DNA of 64,000 bases from Croceibacterium_A sp035555595 (GCA_035555595.1 DATMGK010000081.1:1-64000); one strand, 5' to 3'; numbered from the stretch's first letter, positions 43,930 to 53,393 are shown. The notes: generated by a model from the letters alone, not told the origin. Made by a program: numbers and translations.

Positions 43930-44573
43930 CCGCGCCCCGCCGCCTGCCATCGATCGCGGGCTATGAATTGCCCGGCGAGGATGAACTGCCCCCCTCGCGC
44001 CCCGATTGGGTGCTGGACGCGGACCGGGCGGCGCTGCTCGTCCACGACATGCAGGCCTATTTCGTCGATGCTTTCGTGCCCGGCGTCGCACCGATAGAAC
44101 CGGCCATCGGCCACATTGCGGCGTTGCTCTCTGCTGCCAGAGCGCGGGGCGTGCCGGTGTTCTACACCGCGCAGAACGGCGATCAGGACCGGCGCGACCG
44201 GGGCCTTCAGGCAGACCTGTGGGGGCCGGGTATGCGCCACGTGCCCGAACATCAGCCGATCGTCGCCCCGCTGGCGCCCGCCGCCGGGGACATCGTGCTG
44301 ACCAAGCATCGCTACAGCGCGTTCCAGCGCAGCAATCTGGAAACCCTGATGCGGGCGCGGGGCCGCGATCAACTGGTCGTCTGCGGCGTATATGCCCATA
44401 TCGGCTGCATGCTGACCGCTGCCGAGGCGTTCCAGCTCGACATACAGCCGTTTCTCGCCGCCGATGCGCTCGCGGATTTTTCGCGCGAATGGCACGATGC
44501 GGCGCTTGCCCAGGCGGCCGATTGCTTGGCAGTCGTCCGTTCCACCCGCCAGATTATCGAGGCCCTGACATGA
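43926..44573 (+). CDS. entB: Isochorismatase (EntB N-terminal domain only)
   Basis: A 215-residue isochorismatase that hydrolyses isochorismate to 2,3-dihydro-2,3-dihydroxybenzoate and pyruvate. Key segments are ALLVHDMQAYFVDAF with the catalytic Asp, VLTKHRYSAFQRSNLE with the Lys, and VVCGVYAHIGCMLTAAEAFQLDI. Unlike E. coli EntB (285 residues), it stops after the hydrolase domain; the aryl carrier domain is a separate gene that overlaps its stop by 4 bp. No frameshift is needed to explain this. Confidence 0.95.
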   Translation: MTAPRRLPSIAGYELPGEDELPPSRPDWVLDADRAALLVHDMQAYFVDAFVPGVAPIEPAIGHIAALLSAARARGVPVFYTAQNGDQDRRDRGLQADLWGPGMRHVPEHQPIVAPLAPAAGDIVLTKHRYSAFQRSNLETLMRARGRDQLVVCGVYAHIGCMLTAAEAFQLDIQPFLAADALADFSREWHDAALAQAADCLAVVRSTRQIIEALT

Positions 44574-44800
44574 CCCTGACCCTGCAACGGCTGCGCGAAG
44601 ACATCGCCGCGATGATAGAAGAAGATGCCTCGGTCGTCGGTGACAACGACAACCTGATGGATCTGGGGCTGGATTCCATGCGCGCGATGAACCTCGTGAT
44701 GCAGTGGGATGAACAGGGCGTGCCGCTGGATTTCGCCGATCTGGCGGAGGCTCCCACGCTGGCGGGCCTGTGGGCGATTCTGGAACAGCGCCAGAACTGA
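44570..44800 (+). CDS. Free-standing aryl carrier protein
   Basis: A 76-residue carrier protein, equivalent to the C-terminal domain of E. coli EntB. The phosphopantetheine attachment site is Ser36 in DLGLDSMRAMNLV; the typical four-helix pattern and APTLAGLW end are present. It would carry 2,3-dihydroxybenzoate for transfer to the EntF condensation domain. ATGA overlap with entB and 15 bp to the synthetase gene show co-translation. No phosphopantetheinyl transferase is encoded here. Confidence 0.93.
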   Translation: MTLTLQRLREDIAAMIEEDASVVGDNDNLMDLGLDSMRAMNLVMQWDEQGVPLDFADLAEAPTLAGLWAILEQRQN

Positions 44801-44815
44801 TGCGGGGCTGACGCG

Positions 44816-47800
44816 ATGCACAAGGCCGTGCCGCTGACCGAGGCGCAGTCGGGGCTGTGGTATGCCCAGCGGCTCGATCCGGCGAACCCTATTTTTAATA
44901 CCGGCCAGTATCTCGACCTGCGCGGTCCGCTGGATGCCGCCGCGCTTGGCGCCGCGGTGGATCACGCGGGGCAAGAGGCAGAGGCGCTGTCGCTGCGCTT
45001 CATCGATGCGCCGGAAGGGCCGCTTCAGGTCGTCGACAGTGTGCTGCGGCCCCGGCTCGAAGTGATCGACCTTTCGCATGATGCCGATCCGCAGGGCGCG
45101 GCGCTGGCGGCGATCCGCCGCGACATGGCGACACCCGTGGTGCCGGAAAACGGGCCGATGGCGCGGCAGGTGCTCTATCGGCTGGCGGAAGATCGGCACT
45201 TCTGGGCGCAACATGTCCACCACTTCGCCATCGATGGCTATGGCATGGTGCTGCTGACGGCGCGCATCGCGGAACTCTATGGCCTGCTGCTGGCCGGAAA
45301 GCCGGGCAGCGGGCGGCAACTGTCGCCGCTGGCGGGTGTGTGGGGCGAAGACGCCGCCTATCGCGCCTCGCCTGATCGCGAAGCCGATGCCGCATGGTGG
45401 CGCACCGCAATGGCTGGTGCGGACGAAATCGTCGGCATGGCGCCGGGCAAGGCCGTGTCCGCCTTCTCCTTCCATCGCTTCGAACAGGCTCTGCCCGCCG
45501 AAACGCGCGAACTGTTGCTGAAGCGGGCCAAGGGCACCGGGCTCGGTTGGCCCGATGTGCTGACCGCGCTGGTATCTGCCTATATCCGCCGCTTTACCGG
45601 CACTGGGGAGGTGATCGTCGGCGTGCCGCACATGGGCCGCATGGGCAGCGCCTCTGCCCGCGTGCCTGCGATGGTGATGAACGTGCTGCCTCTGCGCGTC
45701 TCGCCCGATGAAGACGCACCGCTGGGCAATTTCCTGACACAAGTGGCCGCCGATACCGCCGAAGCGCGCCGCCACGGCCGCTATCGCAGCGAACAATTGC
45801 GCCGCGACCTTGGCCTGATCGGGGGCAACCGCCGGCTCTATGGTCCGCTGGTCAATGTCCAGCCCTATGACCGCCCGCCGCGCATCGCCGGGCTGGAGGT
45901 GGACCTGCACGTCACCGGCACAGGCCCGGTGGAGGATATCAACTTCACCTTCCGGGGCGACGCGCTGAACGCCCTTTCGGTAGAAGTGGACGCCAATCCC
46001 AACCTCTACAGCGCGGATGAAGTGGCCGCGCACGGCCACCGGCTGGCGATCTTCATAGCCCACGCGCTGATGGCGGAACGCCTCTCCGAAGTGCCCACCG
46101 CCACGCCTGATGAGGCGCAGGCGGAACTGGAAGCTTTCAACGCCACCACGCATCCGCTGCCGGATTCTACGCTCGCCGAACTGATCGAACGGGCGATGGT
46201 CGCCACGCCCGATGCGGAGGCCCTGCGCTTCGGAGGCGAAAGCCTGACTTACGCCGAACTGGACCGCCGCACGCAGGGGCTCGCCGGGGAACTGCGCGCG
46301 CGCGGCGTGGGGGCGGAAAGCCTCATCGCCGTGGCCTTGCCGCGTTCGCTGGAACTGGTCGTCGCGCTGGTGGCGGTGCTGCGGGCGGGGGGCGCTTACC
46401 TGCCGCTCGATCTGGATCATCCGCCAGCGCGCATCGAAACGATCCTGCGCAACGCCGCCCCGGCACTGGTGCTGGCCCATGACGATCCGCACGGACTTTA
46501 CGGCGCACGCCTTCTCGCGCCCGCTGACTGGCCGATGGTCCCGCTCAGCAACGATCTGCCGCTGCCGCAGCTCGATGATGCCGCCTATGTCATCTATACC
46601 AGCGGTTCGACCGGGGAGCCGAAGGGCGTGCTCGTCACCCACCGGGCCATCGTCAACCGCCTGCTGTGGATGGGTGAGCACTACGCCATCGGCCCGGATG
46701 ACCGCATCCTGCAAAAGACCCCGGCGACGTTCGACGTTTCCGTGTGGGAGTTCTTCCTGCCGCTCATTTACGGCGCCACGCTGGTCGTTGCATCACCCGG
46801 CGCGCATCGTGATCCCGCCGCCATTGCCGGGCTGATCCGGCGCGAGCGGATCACCACCCTGCATTTCGTGCCATCGATGCTGTCGGCCTTCCTCGATTCC
46901 CCGGAATCCGCCGGGATCGAAACCACGCGCGTGTTTTGCAGCGGCGAGGAACTGCCCGCCGACCTTCGCGATCGCTTCCACCGCCGCGTGCGGGCGGAAC
47001 TGCACAATCTCTACGGCCCCACCGAAGCCGCCGTCGACGTCAGCTACTGGCCCGCCAGCGCCGATGACGCCTCGCGCCCGGTGCCGATCGGCTATGCGGT
47101 CTGGAATACCCGGCTGGTCATTCTGGATGATCGCGGCCGCCCCGTGCCACAGGGCATGGTCGGCCATCTCTATCTGGGCGGCGTGCAGCTGGCGCGCGGC
47201 TATGTCGGGCGGCCCGATCTCACGGCTGAGCGATTCATCGCCGATCCGTTCCATCCCGGTGAACGCCTTTACATGACCGGGGACCTTGCCCGCAGGCGCG
47301 CCGATGGCGCGGTGGTGTTTCTGGGCCGGGCGGATCATCAGGTGAAGATCCGCGGCCTGCGGATCGAACTGGGCGAGATAGAGGCGGCGATCGCCGCCAG
47401 CGGCCTCGTCCGCAGCAATATCGTCCTCGCAAAAGATGGCAGGCTGGTCGCCTATGTCGTGCCGGATCGCGGCTATTCCGCCGATGCCCTGCGCGCCGCG
47501 CTGGTAAAGGTCATGCCGGATTACATGGTCCCCGGCGCCGTGGTTGAACTGGAAGAACTGCCCGTCACCGCCAATGGCAAGCTGGACCACAAGGCTCTGC
47601 CCGAACCCGTATTCGCCAGCAGCGGCGGCAGCGCCCCTTCCACGGATACGGAACGCCAACTGGCCGCGCTCTATGCTGAACTGCTGGGCGTGGCGCAGGT
47701 CGGGCGGGAAGATGATTTCTTCTCCCTCGGCGGGGATTCGCTGCTCGCCGTGCAACTCATGATCCGCATCCGCGAGCAGTGGGGCCGCGATCCCGGGCTT

Positions 47801-48679
47801 GCCGCCCTGTTCGAATATCCCGATCTCGCCAGCCTCGCCGCGCGCATCGATGCATCGGCAGACGGCACTGCGGCCGATGGACTGGGCCTGCTGATAACGC
47901 TCGCGCGCGGGGATGCGGACCAGCCGCCGCTGTTCCTGATCCATCCCGCTGGCGGCCTGTGCTGGGGCTATCGCACACTGGCGCAGGCGCTCGATCCCAA
48001 ACGGACGGTGCACGGCCTGCAATCGCCGGAGATCGATCCCTCCGCGCTCGCTCCAGAAAGCATAGACACGCTGGCGGCCGAATACGCCCGCCGCATCATG
48101 GAACTGTGGCCGGATGGGCCGTGCCATGTCGCGGGCTGGTCGGTCGGTGGCATCATCGCGCAGGCTGTGGCGGTGGAACTGAAGGACGCTGGCAGAGAGG
48201 TCGGGCTTGTCGCCCTGCTCGACAGCTATCCGGCCGAATGCTGGCGCGGAGAGCCGGAACCGACGGAAAGTCAGGCCCTGCGCGCGCTGCTGGCCATCGC
48301 GGGCTATGATCCGGAAGCCTATCCTCAGCTTGAAACGCGCGATCAGGTCACGGCCTTCCTGCGTGAAGGTGACAGCGCCCTTGGCATGTTGCCGGGGCAG
48401 GCGCTTGATGGCGTGGTCAGAACGGTGATGGATACCAATCGCCTGATCCGCGGGCACCATCATCGCCGTTATGACGGCGTGCTGACCCATATCCGTGCGG
48501 GTAACGATCACATCGACAAGCCGCAGTTGCAGCCTGATCTGTGGGCGCCTTACGCAGTGTCGCTCGATTGCGTATCGGTGCCGTTCCTGCACCCCCAGCT
48601 TACCGGACCGGAGGCCAGTGCCATGATCGCCCCCCTGCTTTCCGAACGCATGACCGCGCAGCGGCTGGTGCAGGCATGA
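44816..48679 (+). CDS. entF: EntF-like non-ribosomal peptide synthetase (C-A-PCP-TE)
   Basis: A 1287-residue single-module synthetase. Condensation domain 1 to about 440 with HHFAIDG (135-141); adenylation domain about 460-900 with YTSGSTGEPKG (about 592) and NLYGPTEAAVDV (about 730); carrier domain with FFSLGGDSLLAVQL (Ser about 973); thioesterase with GWSVGG (Ser about 1110) and His1259. The specificity positions read D-V-W-H-F-S-L-V-D, as in the serine-activating domain of E. coli EntF. The expected product is a dihydroxybenzoyl-serine oligomer, cyclised by the thioesterase, i.e. enterobactin-like. No MbtH gene is present beside it. Start ATG 44816, stop overlapping entA by 4 bp. Confidence 0.95.
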   Translation: MHKAVPLTEAQSGLWYAQRLDPANPIFNTGQYLDLRGPLDAAALGAAVDHAGQEAEALSLRFIDAPEGPLQVVDSVLRPRLEVIDLSHDADPQGAALAAIRRDMATPVVPENGPMARQVLYRLAEDRHFWAQHVHHFAIDGYGMVLLTARIAELYGLLLAGKPGSGRQLSPLAGVWGEDAAYRASPDREADAAWWRTAMAGADEIVGMAPGKAVSAFSFHRFEQALPAETRELLLKRAKGTGLGWPDVLTALVSAYIRRFTGTGEVIVGVPHMGRMGSASARVPAMVMNVLPLRVSPDEDAPLGNFLTQVAADTAEARRHGRYRSEQLRRDLGLIGGNRRLYGPLVNVQPYDRPPRIAGLEVDLHVTGTGPVEDINFTFRGDALNALSVEVDANPNLYSADEVAAHGHRLAIFIAHALMAERLSEVPTATPDEAQAELEAFNATTHPLPDSTLAELIERAMVATPDAEALRFGGESLTYAELDRRTQGLAGELRARGVGAESLIAVALPRSLELVVALVAVLRAGGAYLPLDLDHPPARIETILRNAAPALVLAHDDPHGLYGARLLAPADWPMVPLSNDLPLPQLDDAAYVIYTSGSTGEPKGVLVTHRAIVNRLLWMGEHYAIGPDDRILQKTPATFDVSVWEFFLPLIYGATLVVASPGAHRDPAAIAGLIRRERITTLHFVPSMLSAFLDSPESAGIETTRVFCSGEELPADLRDRFHRRVRAELHNLYGPTEAAVDVSYWPASADDASRPVPIGYAVWNTRLVILDDRGRPVPQGMVGHLYLGGVQLARGYVGRPDLTAERFIADPFHPGERLYMTGDLARRRADGAVVFLGRADHQVKIRGLRIELGEIEAAIAASGLVRSNIVLAKDGRLVAYVVPDRGYSADALRAALVKVMPDYMVPGAVVELEELPVTANGKLDHKALPEPVFASSGGSAPSTDTERQLAALYAELLGVAQVGREDDFFSLGGDSLLAVQLMIRIREQWGRDPGLAALFEYPDLASLAARIDASADGTAADGLGLLITLARGDADQPPLFLIHPAGGLCWGYRTLAQALDPKRTVHGLQSPEIDPSALAPESIDTLAAEYARRIMELWPDGPCHVAGWSVGGIIAQAVAVELKDAGREVGLVALLDSYPAECWRGEPEPTESQALRALLAIAGYDPEAYPQLETRDQVTAFLREGDSALGMLPGQALDGVVRTVMDTNRLIRGHHHRRYDGVLTHIRAGNDHIDKPQLQPDLWAPYAVSLDCVSVPFLHPQLTGPEASAMIAPLLSERMTAQRLVQA

Positions 48680-49437
48680 GCCGCGCCAGCGGCCTCGCCG
48701 GGCGCATCGCCTTTGTCACCGGCGCGGGCGGCGGCATCGGCAGCGCCGTGGTCAACCTTCTGCGCGAAGAAGGCGCGCGGGTGGTGGCGACGGACCTTCA
48801 GGCCCCGATGCTTTCGGGGGATGACGTGTGGGCGGAATCGCTCGACGTCAGCGATGGCGCAGCAGTCGATGCGCTGGTCGATCTGATCGAACGCGACTGG
48901 GGCCCGATCGATTTCGGCGTCAGCGTGGCGGGCGTGCTCGGCACCGATACCGTGATTGAAACCAGCGATGCGGAATGGCGGCGGATTTTCGCCGTGAACA
49001 CCGATGGCGTGTTTCATCTAGGCCGCGCGCTGGCCCGGCACATGTCACAGCGGCGACGCGGCAGCTTCGTAACCGTGGGCTCCAACGCGGCAGGCGTGCC
49101 GCGACACGCGATGGCCGCCTATGCCGCGTCCAAGGCGGCGGCGCATATGTTCACCCGCTGCCTCGGCCTTGAACTCGCGCCGCTGGGCATCCGCTGCAAC
49201 ATCGTCGCCCCCGGATCGACACTGACCCCGATGCAGACCGGCATGTGGGCGGACGAAAGCGGCGCGGCCAGCGTGATCGCCGGTCAGCCTCAGGCGTTCA
49301 AGTCAGGCATCCCGCTCGGCAAGCTGGCCACGCCGGAAGACATTGCGGAAACGGTCGCGTTCCTGCTGTCCGATCGTGCGGGCCACATCACCATGGCGGA
49401 TATCTACGTCGATGGTGGGGCGACCTTGAAGGCTTGA
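48676..49437 (+). CDS. entA: 2,3-dihydro-2,3-dihydroxybenzoate dehydrogenase
   Basis: A 253-residue short-chain dehydrogenase making 2,3-dihydroxybenzoate, completing the aryl-acid branch. NAD-binding TGAGGGIGSAV near the N-terminus, SVAGVLG, the catalytic Ser in VGSNAAG and Y-x3-K in YAASKAA, and a C-terminal YVDGGATL. ATG 48676 overlaps the entF stop (ATGA). Last gene of the six-gene operon; 19 bp separate it from the convergent TauE-type gene. The specific substrate is inferred from context. Confidence 0.93.
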   Translation: MSRASGLAGRIAFVTGAGGGIGSAVVNLLREEGARVVATDLQAPMLSGDDVWAESLDVSDGAAVDALVDLIERDWGPIDFGVSVAGVLGTDTVIETSDAEWRRIFAVNTDGVFHLGRALARHMSQRRRGSFVTVGSNAAGVPRHAMAAYAASKAAAHMFTRCLGLELAPLGIRCNIVAPGSTLTPMQTGMWADESGAASVIAGQPQAFKSGIPLGKLATPEDIAETVAFLLSDRAGHITMADIYVDGGATLKA

Positions 49438-49456
49438 TACGGCGCACGGCAGGGCA

Positions 49457-50245
49457 TCACCCCAGCCATTGAATTACCGTCGCCGTCAGCGGGTTTTCGG
49501 GATCGACAAGCAGCCTGATCGTCAGGCCCAGAGACACGACGATCAGCAGCGGCCGGGCAACTCCGGTCCCGAACCGCATTGCGCTGTAAGCGCCGACCTG
49601 TCCGCCGATCACGCTGGCAAGCCCCATCGCCAGCCCGGTGATCCACAGCACATGGCCGCCAATGATCAGCACGATCAGCGCCGCGACATTGCTGGCAAGG
49701 TTCAGCAGCTTCGTATGCGCGATGGCGCGCAGCAGCCCCAGCCCGAATATCGCGACCAGCGCGGTGGTGAAGAATGACCCTGTGCCCGGCCCGAAGAAAC
49801 CATCATAACAGCCGATCAGCGCGGTAACCGCGATCAGCAGCACCGGCGCGGCGCGGCTATGCCGATCCTCATCGCTCATGCGTTTTGAAAGCGCGAAGTA
49901 GATGGCCATGCCTATCAGCAGAAACGGCAGGAACCCCGCCAGAAAGTCCGGCGCTATCTGCGTCAGGATATATGCCCCCAGCGCCGAACCCAGAAATGCC
50001 GCCGATGCAGGCACGGCAAAGCGCCTGAAATCGATATGGCCTTTGCGTGCATAGGCGAACACGGCCCCCGCTGTGCCGAACGTCGATTGCAGCTTGTTCG
50101 TCGCCAGTGCCTGAACCGGCGGCACACCTGCCGCCATCAGCGCGGGAATGGTAATCAGGCCCCCGCCACCGGCAACAGCATCAATCGCCCCCGCCACAAA
50201 CGCGGCGGTCATCAGCAGGGCTATCAGTTCAATCCCCAGTTCCAC
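49457..50245 (-). CDS. Sulfite exporter TauE/SafE family permease
   Basis: A 262-residue inner-membrane protein with about eight hydrophobic segments and the duplicated family motif GxxxGxxDAVAGGGGLITIPALMAAGVPPVQALATNKLQS near the start and GCYDGFFGPGTGSFFTTALVAIFGL in the second half. Family members move sulfite, sulfoacetate or other small anions. It lies 10 bp downstream of the M20 hydrolase gene on the same strand, so the two may form an operon. No link to the siderophore is evident. Confidence 0.92.
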   Translation of the reverse strand: MELGIELIALLMTAAFVAGAIDAVAGGGGLITIPALMAAGVPPVQALATNKLQSTFGTAGAVFAYARKGHIDFRRFAVPASAAFLGSALGAYILTQIAPDFLAGFLPFLLIGMAIYFALSKRMSDEDRHSRAAPVLLIAVTALIGCYDGFFGPGTGSFFTTALVAIFGLGLLRAIAHTKLLNLASNVAALIVLIIGGHVLWITGLAMGLASVIGGQVGAYSAMRFGTGVARPLLIVVSLGLTIRLLVDPENPLTATVIQWLG

Positions 50246-50254
50246 TGGTGGGGC

Positions 50255-51409
50255 CTAACCCAACCGCTGCCGCACCAGCGTCACGAACACACTCGCCGCC
50301 ACGGGCAGTAGCGCATCGTCGAAGTCATAGGCCGGGTTGTGGCACATGGCGCTGTCCTGCCCCAGGAACAGGTAGGCGCCCGGTGCGGCTTGCAGGAACA
50401 GGGCCATGTCGTCGGTGAAGGGGAAGGGCGCGTGGTCGCGGATCACGCCTGCTTCGCCCAGCACCACGGCGCAGGCGGCGGCGGCCCGGTCGGCACCTTC
50501 CGGGGCATTCACGCATGGGGGCACTTCGGCCAGCCGCTTGCACGTCACCGTGCAGCCGGTCAGCGCCGCAACACCTTCGCAGGCTACCTCCAGCCGCCGA
50601 TAGAGCAGGTCCACCACCTCCGGCTTCAGCGCGCGCAGCGTGCCGCTCAGCGTGGCGTGGGCGGGGATGATGTTGTGCGATGTGCCCGCTTGCAGCGAAC
50701 ACACGGTTATCAACCCGGCTTCCGCCGGGTCCAGATAGCGCCCGACGATGGATGAAATCTCCGTCGCCAGTCGCGCGGCGGCTTGCAGCGGATCGGTCGC
50801 CTTGAAAAATGCCGCGCCGTGGCCGCCGACGCCCTCCACCGTCACCTCCCACACGATATAGCCGTTCAGCGTCGGCCCGGTGCGAACGCCGGCCTGCCCC
50901 GGTTCCAGCAGCGGCATGTTGTGGAATGCATAGACCTCGTCGAACGCAAAGCGGTCCAGCAACCCGTCCGCGATCATGGCCCGCGCGCCCAGGCCGTTTT
51001 CCTCTGCCGGTTGGAAGATCAGCACCACGCGCCCGCTGGCCGGTGGGCGGTCGGCCAGATGGCGCGCCACGCCCAGCAGCGATGCGGTATGCCCGTCGTG
51101 CCCGCAGGCATGGGCCACGCCTGCGCTGTGCGAATGCCACTGCTTGCCGCCTTCATCATCCATCGGCAGCGCGTCCATGTCGGCGCGCAGGGCGATGGAC
51201 GGGCCGGGCTTGCCGCTGTCGATCACGGCGACCACGCCGGTGCCGCCGATACCCTCTACCGGGTCCAGCCCGAATTCGCGCAGGCGCTCCGCCACCAGCG
51301 CGGCTGTGCGCGTTTCTTCGAACGACAGTTCGGGATGGCGGTGGAAATCATGCCTCCACTCGGTCATTTCAGCGTGCAGGGCGTCGATTTCGGGGATGGT
51401 ATTCGGCAT
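50255..51409 (-). CDS. M20 family amidohydrolase (hippurate-hydrolase-like)
   Basis: A 384-residue di-metal amidohydrolase of the M20D/AmhX-type group. Metal-site segments are AHACGHDGHTASLLG and FQPAEENGLGARAMIADG, with later GTSHNIIPAHATLSGTLRAL (dimerisation-domain motif) and HNPAYDFDD near the C-terminus. No signal peptide: cytoplasmic. Start ATG 51409 is chosen by family alignment (NTIPEIDALHAEM); neither it nor the ATG 18 nt upstream has a clear ribosome-binding site. It would cleave an N-acyl amino acid; siderophore processing is conceivable but unsupported. Confidence 0.88.
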   Translation of the reverse strand: MPNTIPEIDALHAEMTEWRHDFHRHPELSFEETRTAALVAERLREFGLDPVEGIGGTGVVAVIDSGKPGPSIALRADMDALPMDDEGGKQWHSHSAGVAHACGHDGHTASLLGVARHLADRPPASGRVVLIFQPAEENGLGARAMIADGLLDRFAFDEVYAFHNMPLLEPGQAGVRTGPTLNGYIVWEVTVEGVGGHGAAFFKATDPLQAAARLATEISSIVGRYLDPAEAGLITVCSLQAGTSHNIIPAHATLSGTLRALKPEVVDLLYRRLEVACEGVAALTGCTVTCKRLAEVPPCVNAPEGADRAAAACAVVLGEAGVIRDHAPFPFTDDMALFLQAAPGAYLFLGQDSAMCHNPAYDFDDALLPVAASVFVTLVRQRLG

Positions 51410-51464
51410 CGCGCGGCCATAGGGCAAGCGGGGTTTCAGTCCAAGCAGGGAGGATCATCGCAGC

Positions 51465-52532
51465 GTGAACGATCCGGCCACCACGGGGGCGGCGCGTCAG
51501 GCCACGGTTGCGGCTTATGGCCGGGCCATGCGCCGCAGGACGATCATCGTCATCGGTCTTGGCGTGTGTTGCCTGCTGGCCTTCGCGCTCGATATCTCCA
51601 CCGGCCCGTCATCGCTGCCGTTGCGCGATGTCTGGGCGGGGCTGTTTAATCCCGATGCGCTCACCGCACCGCAACTCACGATCATCCGTGACGTGCGGCT
51701 GCCCTATGCGCTGATGGCGATCCTCGTCGGCGCGGCGCTTTCGCTGGCCGGGGCGGAAATGCAGACCATCCTCAACAACCCGCTGGCCAGCCCGTTCACG
51801 CTGGGCGTTTCCAGCGCGGCATCGTTCGGCGCGGCTCTGGCGATCGTGCTGGGGCTCAGCCTGCCGTTTATCCCGGCGGACTGGATGGTGCCGCTCAACG
51901 CCTTCATCGCCGCGTTCGCATCCGTGTTGTTGTTGGAGGCATTGGCCCGCAGCCGCGCGGCGGGGGTGGAGGGCGTCGTGCTGTTCGGCATCGCGCTGGT
52001 CTTCACCTTCAACGCACTGGTGGCATTGTTGCAGTTCGTCGCTTCGCAAGAGGCGCTGTCGCAACTGGTGTTCTGGGGCATGGGATCGCTCGGTCGCGCG
52101 ACCTGGAGCAACCTGACGGTGCTGGCGGTGGTGCTGGCGCTCGTCGTGCCGTTCTCCCTGCGCTCCGCTCATGCGATGACAGCGCTGCGGCTGGGGGAGG
52201 ACAGGGCGCGTAGTTTCGGCATCGACATTGCCCGCCTGCGCCTGCTTTCGCTGCTGCGGATCAGCGCGCTGGCGGCGACGGCGGTGGCCTTCGTCGGCAC
52301 CATCGGTTTCATCGGCCTTGTCGGCCCGCACATCGCCCGGCTGATGCTGGGGGAGGATCACCGCTTCCTCCTGCCTGCCTCCATGCTCACCGGCGCGCTG
52401 GTGATGTCGCTCGCCTCTGTGGTCAGCAAGGTGCTGGTGCCCGGCGCGCTGCTGCCGGTCGGCATCGTCACTTCGATGATCGGGGTGCCGGTGTTCCTGT
52501 TCCTCATCATGCGCAAGCCGGAACGGGTGTGA
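51465..52532 (+). CDS. Iron-siderophore ABC transporter permease (FecCD family)
   Basis: A 355-residue inner-membrane permease with about nine to ten helices. FecCD signatures: LPYALMAILVGAALSLAGAEMQTILNNPLASPFTLGVSSAASFGAAL and VGTIGFIGLVGPHIARLMLGEDHRFLLPAS. GTG start at 51465 with GGGAGGA upstream. A single such permease working as a homodimer is normal for these importers. It overlaps the ATPase gene by 1 bp (TGATG). The binding protein is encoded 2.4 kb downstream on the other strand. Confidence 0.93.
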   Translation: MNDPATTGAARQATVAAYGRAMRRRTIIVIGLGVCCLLAFALDISTGPSSLPLRDVWAGLFNPDALTAPQLTIIRDVRLPYALMAILVGAALSLAGAEMQTILNNPLASPFTLGVSSAASFGAALAIVLGLSLPFIPADWMVPLNAFIAAFASVLLLEALARSRAAGVEGVVLFGIALVFTFNALVALLQFVASQEALSQLVFWGMGSLGRATWSNLTVLAVVLALVVPFSLRSAHAMTALRLGEDRARSFGIDIARLRLLSLLRISALAATAVAFVGTIGFIGLVGPHIARLMLGEDHRFLLPASMLTGALVMSLASVVSKVLVPGALLPVGIVTSMIGVPVFLFLIMRKPERV

Positions 52533-53323
52533 TGGAACGCTATTCCGAAAGCCTCGCCATAGCGGGCCTGTCATCCGGCTATCGCGACCGGCGCATCATC
52601 GATGGCCTGAACCTTTCGCCGATCGAACCGGGCACGGTGGTGTCGCTGATCGGCCCTAACGCCGCGGGCAAGACCACGCTGCTGCGCGCGCTGGCCGGGC
52701 TTCATGCGGCCGATGGCTCGGTAACGCTGGGCGACCGCGAGTTGATGGGCATGGCGCTGGAAAGCCGCGCCCGTCTGGTCACCTACATGCCGCAAAGCCT
52801 GCCCCAGCGCGTGGCGCTCACGGTGCTGGAGGCGGTGATCGGGGCGGAGCGCGCCTCTGCCGTCGACCGCACGGAGGCGGATCGTCACGCCATAGTCGAT
52901 CGCGCGATGGACGTTATCGACCGCGTCGGCATCGGCCATCTTGCGATGTCGGGGCTGGATCATCTTTCCGGCGGTCAGCGCCAGCTCGCCTCTCTGGCTC
53001 AGGCGCTGGTCCGCACGCCTCGAGTGTTGCTGCTGGACGAGCCGATCAGCGCGCTGGATCTGCACTATCAGCTCAAGGTTATGAAGCTGGTTCACGCCCT
53101 TTCGCGGGAAAGGGGCATGATCGTGATCATGGTGCTGCACGATCTGGCCATTGCTGCGCGCTGGTCTGACCGGATTGTGGTGCTGTCTAACGGTATTGTG
53201 GCGGCAGATGGTACGCCTTCTGTGGCAATAACGCCGGCGGTTCTGGCCGATGTGTACCGCGTAACGGCCCGCGTCACGCCTCAGGAAACCGGCCTGCATA
53301 TAGAAATCGACGACACGCTGTAG
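52532..53323 (+). CDS. Iron-siderophore ABC transporter ATP-binding protein
   Basis: A 263-residue FepC/FecE-type ATPase: Walker A GPNAAGKTT, Q-loop MPQSLPQRV, signature LSGGQRQL, Walker B RVLLLDEP and H-loop VLHDLAIAARW. It energises import of the ferric complex through the FecCD permease. A GTG 3 nt upstream is an alternative start. A strong bidirectional terminator follows. Confidence 0.94.
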   Translation: MERYSESLAIAGLSSGYRDRRIIDGLNLSPIEPGTVVSLIGPNAAGKTTLLRALAGLHAADGSVTLGDRELMGMALESRARLVTYMPQSLPQRVALTVLEAVIGAERASAVDRTEADRHAIVDRAMDVIDRVGIGHLAMSGLDHLSGGQRQLASLAQALVRTPRVLLLDEPISALDLHYQLKVMKLVHALSRERGMIVIMVLHDLAIAARWSDRIVVLSNGIVAADGTPSVAITPAVLADVYRVTARVTPQETGLHIEIDDTL

Positions 53324-53339
53324 AATTGTCAAAAAGAAA

Positions 53340-53369
53340 GGGGCCGGAACGTTGCGACGTTCCGGCCCC
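53340..53369. terminator. Bidirectional intrinsic terminator
   Basis: GGGGCCGGAACGT (53340-53352) and ACGTTCCGGCCCC (53357-53369) form a perfect 13-bp stem with a 4-nt loop. TCTTTC follows on the plus strand and CTTTCTTTTT on the minus strand, so it can end both the ATPase and the convergent YncE-like transcript. Confidence 0.92.
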
Positions 53370-53393
53370 TCTTTCGTATTCGGTTTCCCGCCG

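Noticed and set aside
42853..44091. Long open frame (412 codons) on the minus strand across entE/entB
   Set aside because: Its translation is low-complexity, Arg/His/Gly-rich and matches no family; the plus strand carries clear entE and entB motifs. It is a GC-rich shadow frame.
44369..46714. Very long minus-strand open frame (781 codons) opposite entB/ArCP/entF
   Set aside because: Antisense to confirmed synthetase motifs and without any recognisable domain; open only because of third-position GC bias.
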